A DNA stretch of 64,000 nt from NCBI GenBank assembly GCA_004794655.1, contig SMMW01000001.1, positions 3,903,001-3,967,000 of the forward strand, given 5' to 3'. The notes below the pieces were generated by a model, which saw only the letters and a program-made list of their open reading frames with translations, searched no databases and was not told the origin of the DNA. Of the stretch, positions 35,613-48,166 are shown piece after piece. This DNA comes from Marisa cornuarietis (lineage: Eukaryota; Mollusca; Gastropoda; Architaenioglossa; Ampullariidae). Made by a program: the position numbers and the translations under genes. The stretch's first letter is position 1. Each line of letters begins with the position of its first letter.

Positions 35613-38600
35613 CTGCACGTGACAATACAGGAGGAATTTGATCATTAATGGGGTTGGAAGGGTGTACGCTGAATTATTTGTATAAGCTAATTTTGATTTT
35701 GGAGCCCATTGTTTGACCTGTCGTAATCCTAGTGATGTGCTGGACTGTGTTTCTCGATTGTGACATTTTGTTTCACTTCTACGGCTGCAGTTGATCCGCT
35801 GACTAACGGTCCTTTCTTCCACGACGCCATTTTCATCTCATTTCAATTTCTTGTTTGTGCAGTCGACAGCGACATTAAACATGTGTAATGTGGCTAGACT
35901 TCTCGAGGCAGCAAAACTGTCTATAGCTGGTTTGACATGTGGAGGTTTATCCTCAGCATTCTTGATCTGTTCTTTCTGATGACTTCTCCGATGACAAGCA
36001 ATTGCAGATCTAAACTCTAAATATTCGGCGGTCAAATTTGTCGCCAGGCTGCTCAGACAAATCTGGTCCATTTTCTCCAGGAATTTTGTTTTTTCATAAT
36101 TTGTGTATTTATTTAATTTCATAGACTTCTTGGATAATGAAGTACTGAATTCCTTAAGTTATTAAGCAGATAGCACTACAATTTATTATTATTCCCGTTT
36201 CCACGCGTTTTCCCCTTTTCTTTCCTGTCGTCTTGGTTGGTTTCTTCAATTTCTCCCTACAATGATTATTGTTGTTATAATTACTATCATTTTTAAAGCG
36301 CCACGAGCTTGCTTATAGGGCTGGGATATGGCGCTACAAAAATAGAATTTAATATAAATAATATATATAATATTCCTGCTCCAACGTCTTGTGGTGATAG
36401 GAAGAAGATATTAAAAAGCACATTTTCATGTAAAGAAGGCATAATGCACTGTACAACAAACATGCAACGGCTAATTTACTAATAATAAGAGGCCACACAC
36501 TAGAGTATAAGTACCATAAAAACATACACGCTCACAAACCAAAGACACGATCAGATATAGTCATTTATACACGCACAAATATCCCACAGCGACCAAACAG
36601 AATCTGTGGTGACCGGACACTTATTTCCCAGACATTTAATCCCCGACACTTAATCCCCTAGACATTTAATCCCTAGCCACGTAATCCTCAAAAATGCAAA
36701 ATCGTGACAACACTCAAAACTGCTATTTTGTGAACTTGAAATATTATAACCGTAAGAGAAATGTGTCGCGTGGTACCTCTAATGAGACGTAACAATCGCC
36801 CCAATTAGGGTACCTCCGATCACTAGCTTACCTGTCCTATTGATTAACAACACTTTTCATATCATATTGTTGAAGACAATTGACTTTAATAGCTCACATG
36901 AACTTTAACTAATGTTATAGATGTTGAAGTTAAGTATTATTTTAATTGTCAAACTTATTTTGATGTTTACATGAAAATAATTTGAATTTGAATTAAATTT
37001 TTTATTCACTTCATAATTTTTTGTTGAAATTTAATTTTGAGGATTAAGTGTCTGGGGATTAAGTGTCTGGAGATTCACAATCTGTAAGTAGGTGCGCACA
37101 CACTGAACAAACACATGCTGTTGTGATATGGCCAGCTGCTGACAGACACTGGCTTGCGATCAGCAGATATGTGGCATCGCAGTGTAACGGTGCCTATAAC
37201 GTCCACTTCGACCCGCGACATCACTTTCTCTCAAGAATGATTATTAGATTTTGGCGAAAACACCAATAGAACCGAGATGCAAAAAAAAAAAAAATATATA
37301 TATATAAAATAAATTTTTTAACGTTATTGTTGGTCCTACAATCAGCGACTTGTAGGTCAACCAGATTCAGCAACCGACCATTCTACTGCATAGTTAAGTG
37401 AATGTACTTGTACATGCACGGATGGTCACTGTCATATATCACTTTTTTTTAAATTTTCTAGCAGACGCTTTATGGGCAGGTGCTGACCTACCTCATCAAG
37501 CATTTCTTTCGTGTGTGCTGCAGATATGCAGAAACGGGCCCTGGCCTCGATGAGAGGTGTGGCCGGGAAACCGACCACCACCGTCCCCAGTCCACGCTTG
37601 AGAGATTCCCGACTAAACATTCTGAAGAACAAGCAACAAAATGACTTTTGAGACACAGCTGTGTAAAGGGGAATAACTGACGGGGGGAACCACATCATGT
37701 GATAGACGGAGCATAGCACCACATCGAGATAGTATTATCTGTATTTTACAACAAAACAACAAAACAACGACAGCAGCGATAAGCGTGTCTTCTCTCGTAC
37801 GTTAATTTGCCTTACTGAATGACACGTTGAAATAATATGCACATAATAATACACACAGAATAAATCTCCTTATCTCTATACCTGTTAGAAGAAACGTGAA
37901 ACGCTGCTGACAAGTTAACAGAACACAGATCGCTGCTATCGTTACAATACTTTTCTCATTAAAATTTTGACTTTTTTTAAAACCATACATAGATTAAACT
38001 AAATTCTAAATACTGACATCGGTGGCGCCCAAAGCCAATGCGAGAGTGTCGAGCATATGCTAATTATGCTAATGAAGTGTTGCCTGATAAGTGAGGATAA
38101 TTTTGTGACGTCGTGGGAGGTGAAACTTGGACTTGTCGATAGCAAGTTGGGAACTGTGATCTTCAAAGGCTTGTACCTCAGGAATGGAATAGAGGTTTTG
38201 CTCTAAGATTTAGCGAATTAGTGTCTTGTAATGAATGAAACCCACTCGACTGAAAATAATCGTGGAGGTTGGGTTGCCTTTAACTGGCGCGACGGCGAGA
38301 CAAAGTCACTCACGCGATTTTGACGGGCATATACAACAGAAGAGGCACAACAGGCGAATCCTTGTTGCCATACAGGATGAACCCCTTCTCGTGCAGACGT
38401 TTGCGAAAATAACGGGTGTTCCACTTCAGTTGCTCGATGCGCTTCCGGCCTGCAAATAACGAGGCAGCGTTGTCATTAGCCACGAGACACTCACAAAGAG
38501 AAAAAAAAAAAACCGATGCTGCCTGAAACATTTCACATTCATTTTCATAGAATAACTCCACAGGTATTGTGGTCTTTCCATGTTCTCACCCCTAGGACAG

Positions 38601-41600
38601 GTACCAGTCAAGGGACGAGTGACTGACTGTATGACTGACAGGTATTGTTACGGTTGACTACTGCCACTCTAGCCTGGTGAGCTGACACTAGCTTTATGAT
38701 ATCATTGAACAAACGCTCTAAAAATTGTGCCCATTCACCATACTGAATATATAAGTTTCTCAAAAAATAAAAGTCGGAAATGCCAACTTAATCTATTACT
38801 TGTTCAAATCTCGGTTTCAAAGGGTGACCAATTTAAAATCTGTTTAAGCGGATTCCCGATGTTAGAAAAAGTGATTAGCGTATTGACAAATGACAAGGCA
38901 GGACAAAAGACATGATCAGCGGTCGATAACTGACCCTCGTGGCTGCCATCCTGCCCCATGATGATCCTCATGGTGGCGATGACCTGCTGGGTCACTGGAG
39001 GCGACATGGCGCACGAGTAAATGGCGCTGTGTGATGTGGCTCGCAGGTGCTGGATCAAACTCTACGAAAAACACATGGTTTGGACAACTTTGCAAATGGA
39101 TGAAGGAAGTGAGTGGAAACCAAACTGAACGCATGTTTCCTTTCTTGGAAAAAAACAACTTAAGAAAAAGACAGGCAAATAGAAAGAAAGAATAGCATTT
39201 AAAGATTTCTACCTGTCACTGAAAACAAACATAAAAAATGTACAGGGTTCCATGGAACAATTGGGCAAAGGGATGTTATCTATAATTGTTGCCTCTCTTG
39301 TAATTTGATCGCTCCGCCTGCATCTGTGTACTAATAAGCACGATTTTTGACCTTCCGTCAACCAGTTTAAAGTAAAAACCCAAATAAACACTAAACAAAA
39401 TTAAAAAATTAAAAAAAAAATCAGCAGCTCAAACTTGCTTCTCTAATTATGACTTAGCTGGGTATTTTTGGCTGCGCGTGTAAGCTACCTAAACCAACAA
39501 ACTATAACACTTCGATTCCTCGACAATAAATTTCTGTCTTTATCAACCTCCCAAATAATTTGCATGGTCAGACTAAAATTTCATGTCTCCATGATGCAAG
39601 CAGCTACCGCTAAATTATTTTTGATATTTTCATTTTTCTTTACCTTGGACCCACCGATGTAGCCACCGCAGGAACCAAAACTCTTGGTGAAGGTGCCCAT
39701 CATGATGTCAATGTCACGAGAGTCAAGGCCAAAGTAGTCTACAACACCTTTTCCGTTAGGTCCCATGGCGCCAATGCTGTGTGCTTCGTCCAGGTAGATG
39801 TAAGCCTTGTACTTCTTCTTTAGTCGTACAATCTCAGGCAGTCGCACAATGGAGCCCTCCATGCTATCCACGAGAAGCAGAAGTGGCGAAACGAAATTGA
39901 AAACCCATGTTTGTGTAAAATAATTAAATAATAAAGTTCATTTATAAGAACTCGCGCAATCATATTTCATACAATGTAACCCTGTCTTGTCTTCATGAAA
40001 AGTAATTTTCTACCTGTGTTATGTCACACAGAAAATCTTCGATCAAGTGTTATTTACTGTAGAAATCTTCCTGCGTATGTTATAATAAATATGTTAAAAG
40101 AACCGAGGTTTCAAACAAGAGTAGCTGGGAGAACATCTGAATACACCTGCTATATACTGAAGCTCCAAATCCAAATATGTTTTATAATATGTAAACCGAG
40201 ATACGTGTTGTTTTCCTCTTTCTACAGTGGGGGTGGGTCTCTGGGGGAGAAACCTGAGACGACGAGTTCAGCCACTAACATCGCTGTCAGTGTGTTTGCT
40301 CCCCAAACTTCCACTCACTGGAAGTTTAGGGAGCAAACACACAGATGACTGTACCTGTACACGCCCTCCACTACAATCAGAATCTTCTTCCATGGTCGGT
40401 GTGTGCGTGGTTGACCTCCACACACTGCTTCACGCAACTTGCTCTCCAGATCCTTCATGTCTGCACGCACACGCACGCACGCACGCACGCACACACGCGC
40501 GATATGTAGATGTAAATATCAGTCGAAGACAAATCTAAACCCATATTTTTTTAATTTTTTTTTTAGCTTTTCAGCTGCGAATGTAAGAAGAAAGGATGTG
40601 AGGAATTTGTTCTTTGTTGGCAGTTAAAGATTTTTATACTTGTATTTTCAAGGCATGCTGAAGCCTTAGTAATTATCAAGTAATTGCCAAGTAATTATAT
40701 CAAGGCGAATAGCAGGGTGGAAGAAGGCGACTAACTGTTGTGTTTGTAGACCTGGATCGTGGCCCCTGACAGGCGAGCTCCCAGTATCAGCGACGCATGG
40801 TTTAGTTCGTCACTGAGGATGAGACAGCCCTGCACACACCAAAGCTCTTGTGATTCAGGCAAAATGAAGCTCGCACTTTCTACTGTCCCCAGCTCTGTGG
40901 TTCTGTAGTGTTTGTTTTCTACAGTTCCCAATATTTTTTCCACAATTTCAACTTTTATTTTTTAATTTAAAATAATTTCTCCCACACACGCAATCCTTGT
41001 TTTTTCTCACTATCCATTTGACATACAAGCATCTGCACAGGTAAACGTTCTGCCAAGAAAACGACACCTTATATTTTAAATCTGGCTACCTACTAAGATA
41101 CCCGACTTTAGAAGAACCTGTTCGTGTTTCTTAAAACAATACATCCGAAAAAAATCCTTCATGACACAAAAGTTGTCCGAGTTTACTTCCTAAATCGTAA
41201 GTCTAGCTTCACCCTCTTCGCACTATAATATCTTGCTATAAGGATAAAGGCCCAGTTCTTAGCAAGAATGACCGTACCTTGCTGACAAGCGCTGGCATGT
41301 TCATGGAGTTGGTAGCAAAGCCCATGGGCACTGTGATGGCTTCTTCCACTCCCAGGAACTCCGCCGTCACTCTGTCGAGCTCCCGATGAATGTCCAGGTA
41401 GCCTGCAACACCACGATCGCACCTTTAACCGTCACCACCGTGCTGCAGTGGTCCAGGGTCACCGAGCTATAGTTCTGTAACGGACTTGCGGACGTCAAGC
41501 ACCCTAAACAGTATCTATCATTCTATGACGACTATGTAACCATCACGTGCCTTGACACGTAGCTGTGACGGCCAGGAGGATGTCACGTGCCCTGAAAACG

Positions 41601-44249
41601 TACCTTTGACGGCTAATCACGTCTTTCCTAGATGATGCTGCGTTAGCCACGAATAACGTTTAGAAAAAGTGGACTACTGTGATTACAATTCAATATTTAA
41701 TATCGAGCTCTGATCATCCTTTCCCTAGAGTTCTCTCGATTTCTCACCAAGTTCCTGGCGACTTGCGGACACGCCCACGCCGTAGCTTCTTGTCACATCC
41801 TCCACTTGTCCGCCGCAGAGAGTCTGGCTGTCAGCAAAGCCCAGGTAGTTATAGGAACCAAAGTTGAGCGCCTTCAGATTGCGCCCCGTAAATCTGGTCA
41901 CAGGGAACAGAGACTTGAGTTCAAAACAGTCTTAAGAAACTTTAGGGGTATTTTATCATGAATGTAATGGGGGAAAATACAGGCTATACTTTACGAGCGT
42001 GCAAACTCATATCAAAATTAAAAATGTCAGATGTCGGGTTGTGAGTGTCAGAACGCTTGTATAGTCTGTTTTCTTTCCACAGTCTGTTTTCTTTCCACAG
42101 TCTGTTTTCATGGCTGTTTTCAATGTGATGGGTGGACCATTTGTCTAGAAAAGATACTTGCACGCCGAGTGGCGTAAACTGGAAAATACTTCAGATCCTG
42201 TTGTTAATTAGTGAATAAAATTCTCCTACTAAGCTATTACTTCTACATCCATCGGACCAGAACATTGTTCATCCAGTTTGATTGTCTGATATTATAACAA
42301 TTACGATTCAATACCTCGGTAATGTCAAAGGGAGGAGAATCCAACACTGGAAACCCCCTTTATCGTATGTGGGCGAACCCTGCTAGAGAAAGTCAAACAA
42401 AGCACCCCTACTCAAAATTCCAACCAAAGTCAGGTGATACTCGTTCCATGATGTCGAACTTGGCTCCAGGTCGGCTGGCGATCGGCCTGTTCCAGCAGTC
42501 GCGGATCCTGCGGTACAGGTTGCGTGTGTAGAAGCTCTCCCAAGAACTGAGGAGAGGCACAAAGCCCTGCAGCAGTTAGTGGGAAACAATCTTGAGTTTA
42601 TAACAGTGTCTGATGTTAGCGACAGATTCTTAGAGGGAAATCATGTTTAGTAAATTAGACAAATCCGCTGACAAGCACTTCAAACACAAAGTATCGCTAA
42701 AAAAAAAAAAAAAAAAAAAAAATCAGTATTGCTTTGCGTCTGACATGTTTCTTCTATCATTACAGCACCGATGGGAAAACGAATATTATAAGTGTGGATT
42801 AGAAATAGTCAGGAGAATGATAAACTGATTAGCAAACTAACAAAAGCATGAAAGGAGATCTAGAAATTCCAGTCAGTTCCCATAATTATGCCACTTGACA
42901 CTGTTGCGCTAAAATCTTGTTTCTTTTGAAGCCACTTTGTGAATAATGTGATTTTGTTATACCTGAGAAAACTGAAATTTTAACGAGCTGTTCAGAACAA
43001 AAAAATTTGATATATATTTAATAATAAAATTATATATGTGTGTGAAATCGTTAAATGATTTCGTGAGAAGAGAACAGTGCATTGTCGCTACCTTCAGCTT
43101 GGGCTCTGTGTAGCTCTTGACTCTCTCGATGCCATAGTGACGAAGAAAGTCCCGGATGTGGCCAACCAGGATGATGAGGGCATAGCCCAGGTAGGTCAAG
43201 ATAGCAATTGCAAGCGGCGGGTCTTCAAACGACTCAAAAAAGTCGTCTCCTCCTGCCTTCTGCAACATCAGGTCGTACATGTACAGGTCGCACCGCTCAC
43301 TTCAACAGGAGAGAGACCAGAGAGAGAGAGAGAAGAGGTTTAAAAACATGTGAGCTATCAGCCACTTAACATAAACGAGACATTCGATGCGTATCGTCTG
43401 CTTTATTTGTTTCAGCAGATATCCGATAAACAGAATTAATAGAAAACGTTATACACCTGGTAATAGTCATTATTTAGATATTGGTAGAGTCTCGATATAA
43501 GAAAAATTTCATTATACCGATTTTTCCAAAGTCCTGACAGATTCTCACTTTGAGTCCAATGTCAAATTTCAGATTAAGTGAGAAAGTAACACTTTCAGTT
43601 TCCCCTCTTTTGTTTTTTGCATCTTCTAAACTGTTTTAGTGAAAATCATGAAACTAAATCAAACAAAAAGGCTCATTGAATTTTTAGACACTTGATGTAA
43701 CAAATTATCCGAATAACAAATTTTTCTGATCCACATGGGTCCGTTATATCGAGATTCTACCGGTAACGCCCTGTGTGACAGCGACAATAGCAGTGACAGC
43801 ACTTTATTGCAAACTAGTTTGGAGGCAGGTCGGATGAATGGGCCTGCAAAGAACTGCTATTTAAAACACGAATCGGGTTAAATGTACATGGCGACATCGC
43901 TGTTAGGCCTTCTATCTACTCGTGTTCTTATTATTTCGCATTGCCTTCAGCACCAAGCGCTTAGCTCCCCATCCCTCCCCGAAGCAAAGACGCGAAGCGT
44001 AAAAATATGTGAGGAAACTCTAGGAGAGGGTGCTAGAGGGCAGCTGAAAGCAGGTCCAAGCATGTTGCACGAGACGCGCGTGATGCATAACGTTGTGCAG
44101 GTGTGTCGTTATGGTCGCTGCCTGAGCCAATTCAAAGAGCCTGAGGTAGCCGACACCTTACAAACACTATTTGAGCCACTACTTACTGTCCATAAGCTAG
44201 TAAATCAGTAAGGTCACGGTCGTAAAATGCACAGTAAAATGTGAATGGG

Positions 44250-44281
<32 letters not shown>

Positions 44282-47200
44282 GCGCGAGTGGAAGGGAGGG
44301 TTACTGTGCAGTAGAACATAAGCACTTTTCGATGCGCTTCACTCCCAGCTCAACTGGTTCACCAAGTCAGTACATTATTGACTGGACGCAGCCAACCATA
44401 ACACCCTACAGGGCACCTCCCCAAGATGATCCTATCTTCCTGTTGGGGCCAACGGCAACTGACGTCAAGACACGGCTGGTAAGGGTAAGTAGGTAGAGAT
44501 GGGGGAGGTGGGCAGGGTTGCACGAACGGCCGTGTACCAGTCCTATAGAGCTGCAGGCTCCGATGACACCTCTTCCCCATGACACCTCTTCCCGGGAGCA
44601 AGATACCTGAGGGACGGTGAAGTCTGGTCTGGGTGGGGAGTGCAGACAACATTCCTCTTTCCTATCTGTACGTGCGAATGTCAGCTACACGAACAACTGG
44701 CGTTGCCTTGCTCCCTCTCTCGTTTGTTGGAGAGTCACACGCTCAAGCTTTTTGGGAGGGTGACGTCCACGTCTTTGTCTTTTCATTTTTTTTCAGTGAG
44801 TTAGGTGTCCATTCAACATAATGGTCAACCACACTTCCTTCTTACCTCATTTTTGCCACCTGCATCCAACATCCTAGGCCGATCCAAGGTGACAATAACT
44901 GAAACTAATTCGCATTACAAGATCTTTTGACTATGGGTGGTGGTGAGGGGGAGAGGATTAGTGGAGTAGAAATGAAAAACCTGCATGCCAAACAAATCTA
45001 TGTCAGCATCATATTCGCAGCAACGTGCCGAAACTTGTCAGTATTGACACCTGCTGCCGACAAACTGTACTGGCAAAGGTCGGTTCTACCTATTAGGCGA
45101 ACTAGGCAGTCGCCTATAGGGCGCAGAGAGGGAGGGGGGCGCAAAAAATGGCCTGGTGTTTTTTTTTAAGATGAATAATTTTAGGGAAAAATATCCTTTT
45201 CACAGAACGATATTAACAGGACACCTTTCCTCTGCTTGTAGACTGACCACCGGGCTAGTTTCTCAGTCCATGTATTACAGGAAAACCCCCATTATCCCAG
45301 GGCGCACTTGCAGTGACCAGCTAACCAGCAGGGAAGTAGAGGGCGGATGGGGCGGTGAGAGGGGCGGCGTTGGTGGATGGCAAAGGGGGTGGTGGCGCAG
45401 TCATGGAGGGGGGGGGGCGCAAAAATGGCCTGCTGCTTCGTTTGTTTTTAAGTGATGAAAAGTGTTAGGGAAAAATATCATTTTCATAGAATGATATTAG
45501 CAGGACGCCTCTCCTCAGATTGTAGGTTGAGTTCACCACGCGAGTCTCTCAGTCCACGTATTACAGGAAAACCCCATTATTACAGGGCGCTCTTGAAGTG
45601 ACCCTAACCAGCCGGGAAGAAGAGGGCGGAGGGGGCGGAGAATAGACAACGGAGGGGCGGGTTATTTGGTAGGCATGCAAGTAACCATGTGTGCATGATG
45701 CACGTCTGCAATTGAAAAACAGAGCACTTTTTGACCCTGTGATGAATGAACATTTGAAGAGAATTAAAAGAAATGAAACAATGATACACTATCTTGGAAA
45801 AGATATACAGAATGAATTAATACAGCTGCTGGCAAATGCAATAAAGCAGAAGAATTTAACCACTGCTAGTCCGGCTAAGTATTATTCAGTCATCTTGGAC
45901 TGCACACCAGATGTTAGTCACAATGAGAAAATGACAATGATTATTCGATTTGTTAATGTGGTGTTAATGTGGAAACTAGATGGGAAAGTAGAATTGATGC
46001 TTTGAAACCTCTGAGAGGTGACCGGACTCTTAATCCCCAGACATTTAATCCCCTAGACATTTAATCCCTAGCCACTTAATCCTCAAAAACGCCCCAAATC
46101 GCGACACAACACTCAAAACTGCTATTTTGTGAACTTGAAATATTATAACCGTAAGAGAAATGTGTCACGTGGTAACTCTAATGAGACGTAACAATCGCCC
46201 ATTGTACAGCGATATGAGGCAATGGATCGTCTTCTGTACCTCCGATCATTAGCTTTCCTGTCATATTGATTAACAACACTTTTCATATCATATTGTTGAA
46301 GAACATTAACTTTAATAGCTCACATGAACTTTAATGTTATAGATGTTGAAGTTAAGTATTATTTTTAATTGTCAAACTTATTTTGATGTTTGCATGAAAA
46401 TGATTATTTGAATTTGAATTAAATTTTTCATTCACTTCATAATTTTTTTAGTTTCATTTTGAGGGTTAAGTGTCGGGGATTAAGTGTCGGGGATTCCTCT
46501 GAGATACCAGCTTGGTAAAATGTATGATGCTCTCATAGATATTTCTGAGAATGCAAGCTTTTAGGGATCATCAAGAAATGTAACAGGAGCTGAAGCTTAA
46601 GTCCTTGCTAATCGCATTTGCCAGTTTAGATTTGTTGCAGCACTAGTGATATGGTATATAACATCTTGTTTGAAGTAAATATTACCAGCAAATGTCTTCA
46701 AGACAAAGAAGCTGATTTAAAGACAGCAACAAAGCAGATGCATCAAACCCTGGAATATCTCAAGAAGCTGAGAAGTGATAAGAGATTCAACTCATTCAAG
46801 CAAGTGTTAGCAGATGCAACAGAGATTGCATGCGAGTTAGAAATACAGCCAAGCTTTGAGAAAGACCAAGTACCAAGAAAAAGAAGAACTAAACGACAAT
46901 TTGACTACGAGGCTGCAGACGACACAATAGAAGACCCTGCTGAACATTTCAAAGTCAGTTTTTTTATGCTGTGGTAGACACGGCCACTGCGTCCACTGAA
47001 GACAGATTTAAACAGATTCAGGAGCACAGTGCATTATTTGGATTTCTTTATGATATCCAAAGCATTTCTGAAAAACCAATGAAGGACATTCTACTATCTC
47101 GCGAGGTCTTGGAAACACACTAACTGGGCTGGCCACCATATCTATTGAGCGCGACTTGGCAAATGCACTAAATCTGAAGGAACTGATAACTCGTTTTGCA

Positions 47201-48114
47201 CAGCAAAAAGCAAGAAAAGTGAGGTTTTAAGCATCAATTTCATGACCAGGACTGAATAAATTGCAGAATAAATATATAACATGGTTCACTTTTTTGTGAG
47301 GTAGGGGTCGCAGAATTTTTCTTTCGCCTAGGGCGCATCACAGCCTAGCGCCGGCCCTGTGTACAGTACAGCAAGGCGTGGCTGCTAAAGCTGAGTAGTG
47401 GGAAGGGAGAGCAAATGGAGGTTGTGGTAGGGGAGGGATGGTACAGTAAAGGAACCGGAAGAATAAGCTTTTCTTGAGGAACGACTTGTCTACAGGCTGG
47501 GGAGCAGGGTGCTTGTTATCGAGACGTAGGCAAGGAGCCAGAGGTGAAAGATCAATAACTGCCTGTCGGAGGGCTTGCTTCAGGTTCTGAGTCACGGGTG
47601 GTTGCAGGCGGCTGCTCGAAATGAAGGTAATGTAGGCGATCTTTGAAAGAAAAAAAAAGCCGCCCCGTTGTCGATGGGAAACGAGGTTAAACGGGGACGG
47701 GGGTGAACGCTGACAGGGCATGTGAGGTGTATAGATTTGAGAATGAACGGGACAACGAATAATTAATATGAACGTGAAACATGAACGTCGAGAGAGTGAG
47801 TGATGGTCATGGACAACAACACCTCACAAAGTCAGTATATAGAGTACTCCTGTACCTGTTTTGAGCTACCTTTTATGTGAGACCGACTCCGGGATCAGCA
47901 CTCGGCAATCATAAGAAAATCTTATCGGAAGTCTAACCCTAGCACACCAGCAAGAAGTTAATTTACTGCAGTGAGGCTTTCAAGTCAGAGTCTCTCTCTC
48001 TCTCTCTCTCTGAAGCGAGAAAAAGAGAAAGATTAGGAGTGAGGCTATGTGATTGGAGAAAACGGAGTATTCAAATAATCGAAAAGATCTCTTTCTCTCT
48101 CTGAAGTTATGCTC

Positions 48115-48166
<52 letters not shown>

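Larger units (their letters stand above)
45074..47359 (+). mobile_element. decayed hAT element (ZMYM1-like transposase)
   Basis: The right end reads CGCCTAGGGCGCATCACAGC then CGCCGGCCCTG, a typical hAT terminus (CAGGGCCGGC... inverted). The left end CAAAGGTCGGTTCTACC with GTCGCCTATAGGGCGC is its degraded partner. Flanks TGTACTGG and TGTACAGT give an imperfect 8-bp target duplication, as expected for hAT. It carries three transposase fragments, an internal tandem duplication and a nested MITE. Lies in the intron between copy 2 exons 1 and 2, in opposite orientation to the gene. Confidence 0.75.

Noticed and set aside
42567..43091. Search for a second exon 3 in SPT copy 2
   Set aside because: No sequence resembling the SWESFYTRN or RDxWNxPI segments was seen in the introns on either side, so the exon duplication appears limited to copy 1.
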